Source: Chryseobacterium antibioticum (GTDB lineage Bacteria > Bacteroidota > Bacteroidia > Flavobacteriales > Weeksellaceae). From it: 64,000 nucleotides of DNA. A model generated the notes under the pieces. It ran no database searches. It was given only the letters and a program-made list of their open reading frames with translations, and was not told the DNA's origin. The position numbers and the translations under genes were made by a program. The stretch is from positions 1-64,000 of the forward strand of contig NZ_JABBGI010000018.1 of NCBI RefSeq assembly GCF_012927325.1. The letters are read 5' to 3'. Shown piece after piece: positions 8,206 to 15,071 of the stretch (within the stretch, counting starts at the first letter, position 1; each line of letters starts with the position of its first letter).

Positions 8206-9285
8206 TTACATTTTTAATTGTTGCCGATAAAAATGCACAGCCTTCTGTTTTAACGGGCTTTTACTCCAGGCTTCCCACTTTCCCGTATAGGGATCGTAAC
8301 CGCATTTTAGGGGCTTGGAAATGTCTAATCCCTGATGGTTTTGGTGGGTGCGCTCTGTATACGCTCTGCAGTCTGTACAAATATATCTGAATTCACAGTC
8401 TTTACAGACTTCTATCTTGTCTTTGGTGATGTTCCAGTAGTCTTTAAATCCGGGCTTTATCAAAGCTTCTTCAAGACTGATATCGTGAATATTTCCAAAG
8501 TGATCAGCCATTAAAGGACAGTTTTTAATGTTACCGCTGAGGTCTATTCCTATTTTTTTATAAAGACAGGAATTGTGATTGACTGCTTCTGAAACTTTAG
8601 AAAAATTAGTGCTGAAATATTTAAGATTTACTTTTCCGCAAGAGGATATGGTAAGGTGATCCCGGCTGAATTGCAAGCTGAATCTGAAAGTGTCTCTGGA
8701 TCTGAATGGAACTTTTGCACAGCTGTGGAATACTAAACTGTAAACTCTATTTAATGTTTGATTAAGACTGTTAATGAAATTCTCATCCACCTCATCATGG
8801 AACGGTGAAAATATCTCTATACCATTTAAAACAGAGTCTTTAAACTGGGAGTCAATATTCTGAAAATCTTTAATCGAAAGTTTTTTGTGACAGTAGATGA
8901 CAAGGTGTTTGACGCCTAGATTTTCCACGGATTGTTTTATTCTATCCAAAACAGAATGATCATCGATTTCTATGAAAATATTCGAAATTTCATTAGGTTC
9001 GTAGAAGGTATAGGAGAGTGCCGGGAAATTCCTGTCCCAGTCTCCATCTGTGATGAAACCGTACTCTTTTTCAAGCAGCAGATCTATATATTCACGGATA
9101 AACTGTCTGGATTCTGCCTCATAATCTTTCAGGATATCATTTACAGACTTATTTTTTAATTCTTCTATAACCTCATATAATTCCAAAGGATATAACCCGG
9201 AAGTATTTCTCTGAAGGTCAGAGATCAGAATGCGGCTGGCTCCTTTTGTAACCAGAATATTGCTGAATAGATTAAAATAAGTCAT
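8206..9285 (-). CDS. gwsS: SPASM domain peptide maturase, grasp-with-spasm system
   Basis: The 359-residue protein is the SPASM component of a grasp-with-spasm peptide-modification locus. Its C-terminal half carries the iron-sulfur ligand pattern: C240 and C256 around a GNIKN turn, then CKDCEFRYICTDC (C294, C297, C303, C306) and C328. The N-terminal half has its first cysteine only at 132 and shows no CxxxCxxC, so no radical SAM cluster motif is visible. The protein may therefore bind clusters and act as partner or scaffold rather than as a radical enzyme. It is the last gene of the locus and its ATG overlaps the preceding 60-aa gene by 4 nt, so coupling is likely. One copy serves two ATP-grasp genes. 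Confidence 0.85.
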   Translation of the reverse strand: MTYFNLFSNILVTKGASRILISDLQRNTSGLYPLELYEVIEELKNKSVNDILKDYEAESRQFIREYIDLLLEKEYGFITDGDWDRNFPALSYTFYEPNEISNIFIEIDDHSVLDRIKQSVENLGVKHLVIYCHKKLSIKDFQNIDSQFKDSVLNGIEIFSPFHDEVDENFINSLNQTLNRVYSLVFHSCAKVPFRSRDTFRFSLQFSRDHLTISSCGKVNLKYFSTNFSKVSEAVNHNSCLYKKIGIDLSGNIKNCPLMADHFGNIHDISLEEALIKPGFKDYWNITKDKIEVCKDCEFRYICTDCRAYTERTHQNHQGLDISKPLKCGYDPYTGKWEAWSKSPLKQKAVHFYRQQLKM

Positions 9286-9464
9286 AAAAGTCTTGTAAGC
9301 TGTTTTAATGGTTTTTCCCTTACATGATGGTCGGTCTGGTATTTTTCAGAGGATGCAAAATAGAGCATGTTGCTGTGGATTTTCCCCACGTTTTTGGTCT
9401 TAAATATCTCGAGATATTTGAAAGTAAGAGGTAATTTATTTTTTTCGTTGTAGAGTTTTTTCAT
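9282..9464 (-). CDS. Conserved 60-aa protein of the peptide locus, copy 2
   Basis: This 60-residue basic protein is paralogous to the one at 11558-11740: by direct count 31 of 60 positions are identical without gaps. The shared core is NEKNKLPLTFKYLE (6-19), then SEKYQTD, P.K.L.RL near the end. It overlaps both neighbours by 4 nt (ligase stop before it, SPASM start after it), so translation is tightly coupled. It lacks a leader of the double-glycine type, so I do not think it is a secreted precursor; a recognition or adaptor subunit is possible. Function unknown. Confidence 0.8.
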   Translation of the reverse strand: MKKLYNEKNKLPLTFKYLEIFKTKNVGKIHSNMLYFASSEKYQTDHHVREKPLKQLTRLL

Positions 9465-10363
9465 AAGTAGTCAGCGATTTTTTGTTCCAGTGAGTAATTG
9501 CATGTATTGGACATCCCTGTAAACTGCCCAATCGGGTTAATCTCCAAAAAATAATGTTGATCTCCTTTCTTGATAAAATCAATGGATCCTGAGTTCAGAC
9601 TTAAAGACATCATCAATTGATGTACCTTTTCTTCAATAGGAGTCGGAAGATTATAAGGAATATTTCTATTAGGTTTTACAGCGTTGTATTTTCTGAAATC
9701 TACCTTGGTTTGTTCGTCATTTTGTGAAAATATGGCCATAGACCAGCATTTGCCGTTGAGGTAGAAAGTCCTTATTTCAAAATCTTTTTCAATTTTCTCC
9801 TGAAAGAAGGTGATGAAAAAATCTCCGTCTTCATGCTCTTCAACTACAGATGTATACATGAAACCTCCGGAGTCTTTCCTAATTTCATCCAGTATTGCAT
9901 TCCCGGTGATGGTCTTGATAATGGTATTTCCGATTTTTGTATCACGGGTATTTTCTGCCAGATAATATGGGGGAACATCAAGTCCGATTTCTTTTGCTTT
10001 GTCAAGTACAATCAGTTTATTGACGTCACTGTTGCTTTCCCTATTGATATGTTTTTTGGATTCAAGCGTTTTTCTGACATAGTCTTCAAGCCAGTGCTGG
10101 GTTTCATTCATATTTAAATGAATGGACCTGTTGGCATATTTCAGTCGCTGAAAGACTAAGCCTCCTCTTCTGTACCAGACACTTTTAATTTCATCAAGGA
10201 AGAACCTGCTGCGAGCGCTTTCCAACACAATTCTCTTGTTCAGAGTTTTGATTTCAAAGACTTCATCTTCATGCACACGGATAAATTTTTTATCCATTGC
10301 GATCAACTCCTTAATAACTTCTGTAGTCGTGATTTCTTTATTTTGCGATATAATCAGGATCAT
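9461..10363 (-). CDS. gwsG: ATP-grasp peptide maturase, grasp-with-spasm system, copy 2
   Basis: The 300-residue ATP-grasp ligase resembles the MvdD-like enzymes that form ester or amide cross-links between side chains of a precursor peptide, using ATP. Motifs in order: VWYRRGG near 62-68, NETQHWLEDYV (about 86), NKLIVLDKAKEIGLDVPPYYL for the start of the grasp fold, FEIRTFYLNGKCWSM, and the metal/nucleotide site SGSIDFIKKG with YFLEINPIGQF near 270. It follows the lipoprotein gene by 7 nt and overlaps the 60-aa gene. It is a clear paralogue of the ligase at 11763-12665. The presumed substrate is the adjacent precursor, but this is not shown by sequence. Confidence 0.92.
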   Translation of the reverse strand: MILIISQNKEITTTEVIKELIAMDKKFIRVHEDEVFEIKTLNKRIVLESARSRFFLDEIKSVWYRRGGLVFQRLKYANRSIHLNMNETQHWLEDYVRKTLESKKHINRESNSDVNKLIVLDKAKEIGLDVPPYYLAENTRDTKIGNTIIKTITGNAILDEIRKDSGGFMYTSVVEEHEDGDFFITFFQEKIEKDFEIRTFYLNGKCWSMAIFSQNDEQTKVDFRKYNAVKPNRNIPYNLPTPIEEKVHQLMMSLSLNSGSIDFIKKGDQHYFLEINPIGQFTGMSNTCNYSLEQKIADYL

Positions 10364-10370
10364 AATAAAT

Positions 10371-11270
10371 TTAATGATTATTTATTTTCTTTTGGAAGTC
10401 TTTCGTCATTTTTGAAGACTGTTTGAACGTAGGAAAACCTACCGCTTGCCGGTTACGGTTTATTCTTACAGAATCTTCAGCATTAAAATTCTTGTCATAA
10501 TGCGAGTATACGCCGTAAATAGGTTGTAGATGATGAATGTATTGGTATTTGTCTACCATCTCAATATAATCTCTGGGAGTGCATTCACCTGATCTTACAT
10601 ATTCCAGTAATTTTGTCTTGAAATATTCATAATGCTCTGTTCCTGCCATATGATTGAGAAGAGTGCCCATATGCATGAACTGTTCATTGTTTCCATAGAG
10701 TCCTATTTTTTGTCTTGATGGGAAACCATAATTTTTGAATGTCCAAATCAAAAGCTCAGCATTTTTTTTGTCGTCTTTTACTACAGTTGGGCCCACGCGG
10801 GCATTATATTGGTCCCGGGCGGATGCAATACTGAAAGAATCTATCAGTACTTTATTTAAACTTTTTTTCCACTGAAGAACTTTTCTTTCAACAGCAATAC
10901 TGTCAATTCCGTATTTTTTATAGAGTTTGAAAAAATCCTGATCTTCTCTTTTGTATTTCCAGTTAGGTGCCGACTGTGCTATAAGTTTGTCCAGACTTTT
11001 TATGCCTCCAAACTTTTTATGGAATTTATCTGCATATCTGATGTAGACTTCATACTCTTCCAGCCTTTCATTTTGAGCAGGAGGATATTTCCTGAATAGC
11101 TTTTTATATTTCCTGATCGTTGCTAAAGTATCTTTATCAACCCTGTGTGCACTGTCAATGGCATATACTTGATGATAGTAATCAACATAATTCAGTTTTT
11201 TACTTTTACAAGAAAGAAAAGCGGTTACAATCAGTAATGCAAAAATGATTTTTATATAGTTCATTGACAT
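10371..11270 (-). CDS. DUF6624-like lipoprotein of the peptide locus, copy 2
   Basis: The 299-residue product has a lipoprotein signal (lipobox AFLSC, Cys21), so it should be membrane-anchored on the periplasmic side. After a charged helical region it has a C-terminal part that looks like DUF6624: LLIWTFKNYGFPSRQKIG, TLLNHMAG, RDYIEMVDKYQYIHHLQPIYG and NRNRQAVGFP. The family assignment is from remembered pattern and is moderate. It is paralogous to the lipoprotein at 12800-13708 and occupies the same place, between precursor and ligase. A hairpin with a U-tract lies between the precursor and this gene. Two starts are possible (11270 or 11264). Confidence 0.82.
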   Translation of the reverse strand: MSMNYIKIIFALLIVTAFLSCKSKKLNYVDYYHQVYAIDSAHRVDKDTLATIRKYKKLFRKYPPAQNERLEEYEVYIRYADKFHKKFGGIKSLDKLIAQSAPNWKYKREDQDFFKLYKKYGIDSIAVERKVLQWKKSLNKVLIDSFSIASARDQYNARVGPTVVKDDKKNAELLIWTFKNYGFPSRQKIGLYGNNEQFMHMGTLLNHMAGTEHYEYFKTKLLEYVRSGECTPRDYIEMVDKYQYIHHLQPIYGVYSHYDKNFNAEDSVRINRNRQAVGFPTFKQSSKMTKDFQKKINNH

Positions 11271-11289
11271 TAGCTTTATATGAAAAATA

Positions 11290-11307
11290 AAGGGGTTCCC
11301 CCCCCTT
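11290..11307 (-). terminator. Hairpin after precursor copy 2 (attenuator-like)
   Basis: On the minus strand AAGGGG pairs with CCCCTT around a GGGGAA loop and is followed by TATTTTT. It sits between the precursor stop and the lipoprotein start, where a partial terminator would keep peptide mRNA above enzyme mRNA. Confidence 0.65.
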
Positions 11308-11314
11308 CCAATAT

Positions 11315-11521
11315 TTAGTCAACTGGTATTGTTGCAACTTGTTTTCCATCATTACAAATGGCTGTATCTCCAGTATTTCCAGGCTGACCGTTTGATCCTG
11401 TTTCTGAAGTTGTTCTGATATTGGTTTCAGCTCTCCCTGCGGTAATGCTTGACAGATTGCTTAGTTTCTTGTTTCTAACGAAGAAAAATCGTTCTTCATT
11501 CCTTGAAGCTTTTTTCATCAT
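11315..11521 (-). CDS. Precursor peptide of the grasp-with-spasm locus, copy 2
   Basis: The 68-residue product (67 if the second ATG at 11518 is used) is a RiPP precursor candidate. The leader ends NKKLSNLSSITAG, a version of the Bacteroidota leader pattern K-L-x-N-L-x-x-I-x-G-G, here with AG. The core RAETNIRTTSETG... is rich in Thr, Ser, Gly and acids, with one Cys. At DNA level the first 45 nt match precursor copy 1, but an extra A in the run after ATG and a missing A further on make the middle of the leader read in another frame. The product thus begins MKKASRNEERFFFV instead of a MKKLQGMKN..SSLE type sequence. It may be diverged or decaying. Confidence 0.75.
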   Translation of the reverse strand: MMKKASRNEERFFFVRNKKLSNLSSITAGRAETNIRTTSETGSNGQPGNTGDTAICNDGKQVATIPVD

Positions 11522-11557
11522 TGGTTACAATTACACTACTTAAAAGATTGAAATAAT

Positions 11558-11740
11558 TTAGATTAATCTCACGAGTGGTTTATAAGGTTCTTCTGTCGTT
11601 AAAAAATCTGTCTGATATCTTTCAGATCTGACATAATAGGTAATTGAAAAACTTTTACGGGCTGCTTTTTTCCTTTTGATAAATTCTAGATATTTAAAGG
11701 TAAGCGGAAGCTTATTCTTTTCATTTATTGTGTTTTTCAT
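11558..11740 (-). CDS. Conserved 60-aa protein of the peptide locus, copy 1
   Basis: Paralogue of the 60-residue protein at 9282-9464, with the same length and the same NEKNKLPLTFKYLE and YQTD motifs. It starts 22 nt after the ligase of copy 1 and lies 36 nt before precursor copy 2, at the junction of the two tandem units. In copy 2 the same gene overlaps its neighbours, so the spacing here is relaxed. It is basic (several RKK/KRK clusters) and has no signal peptide. Function unknown; its preservation in both units argues that it matters to the pathway. Confidence 0.78.
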   Translation of the reverse strand: MKNTINEKNKLPLTFKYLEFIKRKKAARKSFSITYYVRSERYQTDFLTTEEPYKPLVRLI

Positions 11741-11762
11741 AAGAGTAATATATTAAATGGTG

Positions 11763-12665
11763 TCAAGATAGGAATTCTGCTATTTTCTTATCTAAAAAAT
11801 AGTTGCAGCAGTTTGATAAATGCATAAACTGACCAACTGGATTTATTTCAAGAAAATAGTATCTTCTGCCACTTTTTATAAAATCAATAGAGCCGCAGTT
11901 TAGATCCATGGATTTCATTAGATGATCGATCTTTTTTTCTATAATAGGAGGGAGATTGTAAGGTACATTTCTATTGGGCTTTTTATCATTATATTTCCTG
12001 TAATCTACTTCTGTTTGTTTATCATTTTGTGAGAAAATTGACATCGACCAGCATTTTCCATTTAGGTAAAACGTTCTGATCTCAAAATCTTTTTTTATTT
12101 TTTTCTGAAAGAATGAAATGAAGAAGTTTTCTTCGTACTCAGTAATAACAGCAGTGTACATGACTCCATCTGAATTTTCTTTAATATTGACCAGGTTAGG
12201 GTTTCCTGTAATTGGTTTTACAATTGTTTTTCCAAGTTGCATTCCATCCGTGTTCTCTGATAGATAATAAGGTGGTACTTGTAATCCTGCTTCCTTCGCT
12301 TTTTCAAGAACAATAAGTTTGTTAACTTGGCTGTTGAGCTGCTTATTAATATGTTTTTTTGAGTCTAAAGTTTTCAATACATAATCTTCCAGCCAGTGTT
12401 GGGTCTCATTCATGTGGAGGTGTACAGATTCATTCATGTAAGTTAAGCGTTTAAATTTTAATCCTCCTCTTCTGTACCATATGCTAGAAATCTCATTCAG
12501 AAAAAAAGAGTTTCGTGTACTCTGAAGAAAAATCTTTCTGTCATATATCTTAATTTCAAAATATTCATTCTCATGAACACGGATAAACTTTTTATTCAGC
12601 TTTAACAACCATCTAATCACACTTTTGGTATCAGCTTCTTTGTTATTTGATAATATGAGTATCAT
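11763..12665 (-). CDS. gwsG: ATP-grasp peptide maturase, grasp-with-spasm system, copy 1
   Basis: Second ATP-grasp ligase of the locus, 300 residues, colinear with copy 2 over its whole length. The same motifs are present: IWYRRGG, MNETQHWLEDYV, NKLIVLEKAKEAGLQVPPYYL, FEIRTFYLNGKCWSMS, CGSIDFIKSG and YFLEINPVGQF. The catalytic positions look intact, so both copies should be active. Differences concentrate in the N-terminal 60 residues and around residues 140-180, which in this family may contact the leader or core. The gap to the preceding lipoprotein gene is 134 bp, against 7 bp in copy 2, and holds an imperfect hairpin near 12719-12749. Confidence 0.92.
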   Translation of the reverse strand: MILILSNNKEADTKSVIRWLLKLNKKFIRVHENEYFEIKIYDRKIFLQSTRNSFFLNEISSIWYRRGGLKFKRLTYMNESVHLHMNETQHWLEDYVLKTLDSKKHINKQLNSQVNKLIVLEKAKEAGLQVPPYYLSENTDGMQLGKTIVKPITGNPNLVNIKENSDGVMYTAVITEYEENFFISFFQKKIKKDFEIRTFYLNGKCWSMSIFSQNDKQTEVDYRKYNDKKPNRNVPYNLPPIIEKKIDHLMKSMDLNCGSIDFIKSGRRYYFLEINPVGQFMHLSNCCNYFLDKKIAEFLS

Positions 12666-12799
12666 TTTCCTTAGTTTCAGTGTAATAATCTTTATTAATT
12701 AGAGCAGTATGTTTCAAGGTTGGAAGGCGGATGCTTTTCCAATTCCGATTGACCTTAGCCTGAATCTATTGATATTTTAATAATGAAAAATCAATAAAG

Positions 12800-13708
12800 T
12801 CATTCTTTTACATTTTTCAATAACTCCCATATTGGTTTTGAAGAATCTGCTATAATCAAATTCGTGTGCTTTATACTTGGTAAGCCTATACTTTTCCTGT
12901 TACGGTTGATCTTTGCAGAATCTTTTGATACGTTTGGATTGAACCTATATATTCCTTCCTTATCCTCCAGAAAAGCTATATTATCAACCATCAAAGTATA
13001 ATCTCTTGGAACACAATCTCCGGATTTCACATATTCATACAGTTTTGTCTTTATTTGGGGATAATATTCTTTTGCTTCGTTCATATGGGTAAGAAAGGTC
13101 GTCATTGCAAAAAATGTATCATTTGGTCCCATAGTTCCCATTTTTCTTGAGGTAGGGTAGCCATATTTCTTAAATGTCCAAAGAAGAAGCTTAGCGTTTT
13201 TCATTACATTCCTTTGAGCCATTGCTGTATCCAGCGGTCTTCTTCCTTCCCGGTCCCTTCTCATAGCGACTGTAAAAGAGTCAATGAGTGTCTGGTTCAA
13301 ATTCTCTTTCCAATCTAAAATCTGTTTTTTGACATCTAAACTGTCTATTCCATATTTTTTTAAAAGAGGATAATATTCTTTGCAGTTGCCACCACGTTCT
13401 GCTTTTAAAAGAATCAGCTTTTTCAGGCTTCTTTTCCCTCCAAAATCAATATTGAAACGATCGGCCAAAATAATATAAGTTTCATACTCCCGCAGACGTT
13501 CCTGATTTCTGGGTTCATATTCTTCAAAAAGTTTTTTGTATTCCTCTACTGCAAGTTTTGGTTTTCCTGCCATTCTGTAAATACTGTCAATGTCATTAGC
13601 CTTCTGATAATAAAGAATGTAGTTGGCTTCTTTCTTTTTACAGCTAGTTAAGGAGAATAAGCATAAAAAGGATATCCATCGGAGGGATTGTAAAAACAAA
13701 TTATTCAT
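12800..13708 (-). CDS. DUF6624-like lipoprotein of the peptide locus, copy 1
   Basis: The 302-residue lipoprotein has lipobox SLTSC (Cys23) and is paralogous to the one at 10371-11270. Shared landmarks are YYQKANDIDSIYRM, the KKYGIDSLDVKKQILDWKENLN stretch, NAKLLLWTFKKYGYPTSRKMG, TTFLTHMNEAKEYYP, VKSGDCVPRDYTLMVDN and NRNRKSIGLP. The C-terminal part resembles DUF6624. Because both copies are held between precursor and ligase, a role in handling, exporting or sensing the modified peptide at the membrane is plausible but not shown. Confidence 0.82.
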   Translation of the reverse strand: MNNLFLQSLRWISFLCLFSLTSCKKKEANYILYYQKANDIDSIYRMAGKPKLAVEEYKKLFEEYEPRNQERLREYETYIILADRFNIDFGGKRSLKKLILLKAERGGNCKEYYPLLKKYGIDSLDVKKQILDWKENLNQTLIDSFTVAMRRDREGRRPLDTAMAQRNVMKNAKLLLWTFKKYGYPTSRKMGTMGPNDTFFAMTTFLTHMNEAKEYYPQIKTKLYEYVKSGDCVPRDYTLMVDNIAFLEDKEGIYRFNPNVSKDSAKINRNRKSIGLPSIKHTNLIIADSSKPIWELLKNVKE

Positions 13709-13734
13709 AAGATTATTTTAAAATGGTAAAGAAA

Positions 13735-13760
13735 TTAAGGAGGAAAAATATCCTCCCTAA
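13735..13760 (-). terminator. Hairpin after precursor copy 1 (attenuator-like)
   Basis: A 10-bp stem (TTAGGGAGGA with TCCTCCTTAA, one G-U pair) lies between the precursor stop and the lipoprotein start. The tract after it is only moderately U-rich (TTTCTTT). It has the same position as the hairpin after precursor copy 2. Confidence 0.55.
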
Positions 13761-13769
13761 CTTTTTTAA

Positions 13770-14000
13770 TTAGTATTCGCCTGTTGGTGTAACAGGACCT
13801 ACTGATAATCTGTATTTATATTTCCATTCACCAGGAACGTCATCAGTGTAAAAGTCTGTGTCGCTTACCGTTCCTTCAGGTGTATTATACTGGGATGGTG
13901 AATCTCTGTTACTTGAGCTCCCACCGGTGATGGCCTGTAAGTTTTTCAGTTTTTTGTTTTCCAGTGAAGAAAAGTTCTTCATTCCTTGAAGCTTTTTCAT
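13770..14000 (-). CDS. Precursor peptide of the grasp-with-spasm locus, copy 1
   Basis: The 76-residue product has a textbook Bacteroidota RiPP leader: MKKLQGMKN, then SSLENKKLKNLQAITGG with the double glycine at 26-27. The core of about 49 residues is rich in Ser, Thr, Asp and Glu (for example PEGTVSDTDFYTDD), which suits side-chain cross-linking by an ATP-grasp ligase, and it ends VTPTGEY. I chose ATG 14000 rather than in-frame starts up to 14117, because only this gives the family-type leader and it matches the start of copy 2. It is the first gene of the locus. No dedicated C39 peptidase/exporter is encoded nearby, so cleavage after GG would need a protein encoded elsewhere. Confidence 0.85.
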   Translation of the reverse strand: MKKLQGMKNFSSLENKKLKNLQAITGGSSSNRDSPSQYNTPEGTVSDTDFYTDDVPGEWKYKYRLSVGPVTPTGEY

Positions 14001-14129
14001 AATTGAATAATTTTTAATTAATATTTGTGTTGCCATATGAACCCTGGCATGGGGTTTGTCATTCCGTATTTCACTCCGTACTGTACACATACAGGCGAAA
14101 TGTAGAATTTCAATCAACGTTGATCATTT

Positions 14130-14137
14130 CAAAACTA
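14130..14137 (-). promoter_or_regulatory. Candidate -7 box for the peptide locus
   Basis: TAGTTTTG on the minus strand fits TAnnTTTG and would give a leader of about 125 nt before precursor copy 1. No convincing -33 partner was seen, so the call is weak. Confidence 0.35.
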
Positions 14138-14195
14138 TCAATAATTAAATCCCAATTATGTGAATGTGTATGTGATTTTTTTGCGAATTTATAAA

Positions 14196-14217
14196 GTCTT
14201 TATATCGTCTTTATATC
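14196..14217. repeat. 11-bp tandem direct repeat, possible operator
   Basis: GTCTTTATATC occurs twice head to tail, one helical turn apart, about 60 bp upstream of the candidate peptide-locus promoter. The spacing suits a dimeric or tandem-bound regulator. Confidence 0.5.
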
Positions 14218-14429
14218 GTATTGTACAAGTTTAAATAAATCTTTAAAACCCAATTATTGTAAAATTTTATCAATTATAGATTATAAAATATGAGATTGGG
14301 TATTTTAAAACTCACCACGATATGAATATTCTGATCTCTCTATTGTATGAAGGAAATGATGTCTTATGCATACAAAAAAATAGTGTTCAATATGCATCAG
14401 ATGGTGTTCAAAACATTTATTTTTTCCTC

Positions 14430-14437
14430 TATTTTTG
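14430..14437 (+). promoter_or_regulatory. -7 box for the 14.5-kb gene
   Basis: TATTTTTG fits TAnnTTTG, 44 nt before the ATG at 14482. Confidence 0.5.
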
Positions 14438-14481
14438 TATGTTGATCACCATTATCAAAGCCAAAGTGACAAAATCAGCGT

Positions 14482-15036
14482 ATGCAAAACCTTAAAAAGC
14501 GCAATATTGAGTTAAAAAATTACCTTGAAGAAATTGAAATACAACTGATTAAAGATATTGTACAACTTCTCAAAGGAGAGAATGTAGATTATCTTGAAGG
14601 GAAGACTAAAGTGGATATCCGGGCTTTTTATTTAGAGTATAAGTATGATTATCTGGATATCGTAGCCTGGGCTGTAGATAACAACGGACAAATGATCACA
14701 GATACAGTGATACTGCCCATCCAAAGGAAAAAGCAGATGGGTGAAAGCAAAGAATGGAATTCATCTCTTCCTGAAAAGATATGGACTGCAGCCTCAGATT
14801 TCCAGAACAGCCATGAGGACGAAGAGGACTTCGATGACCTGTGGGATGAATATAATGAAGAAAAATACAGTTTGTTTGAAGACTGGTTCTGTCAATGCTG
14901 GAAAGAAGCTTCGGAGCATACAGAGAAAAGGGTAGACGCTTACTTTTCAGTTCACGATACCTACTTTAGAACTGATCTCAATGCCTTGAAAACGATTAAT
15001 GACGATGAGATTGCAGAACGCTATGCATCCAAATAA
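14482..15036 (+). CDS. Hypothetical acidic protein, 184 aa
   Basis: Family not recognised. The protein is soluble, with an N-terminal helical segment (NLKKRNIELKNYLEEIEIQL), a central strand-like part (KVDIRAFYLEYKYDYLDIVAW) and a very acidic stretch near 112-130 (DEEDFDDLWDEYNEEK). Aromatic residues are frequent. It opens a group of three same-strand genes with the two membrane proteins that follow, though there is a 35-bp gap. No signal peptide. Confidence 0.75.
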   Translation: MQNLKKRNIELKNYLEEIEIQLIKDIVQLLKGENVDYLEGKTKVDIRAFYLEYKYDYLDIVAWAVDNNGQMITDTVILPIQRKKQMGESKEWNSSLPEKIWTAASDFQNSHEDEEDFDDLWDEYNEEKYSLFEDWFCQCWKEASEHTEKRVDAYFSVHDTYFRTDLNALKTINDDEIAERYASK

Positions 15037-15071
15037 AAATAATTAAACATTAAAATACATCACTATTTATT

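Larger units (their letters stand above)
14001..14481. other. Divergent regulatory region of the peptide locus
   Basis: This 481-bp AT-rich region separates the peptide locus from the plus-strand genes at 14.5 kb. It contains a candidate minus-strand -7 box (14130-14137), an 11-bp tandem direct repeat (14196-14217) and a plus-strand -7 box (14430-14437). A short open frame from 14322 was considered and rejected. No other gene is evident. Confidence 0.6.

Noticed and set aside
14322..14495. 57-codon frame MNILISLLYEGNDV in the peptide-locus upstream region
   Set aside because: It overlaps the -7 box and start of the 14482 gene, has no promoter of its own and no protein-like composition.
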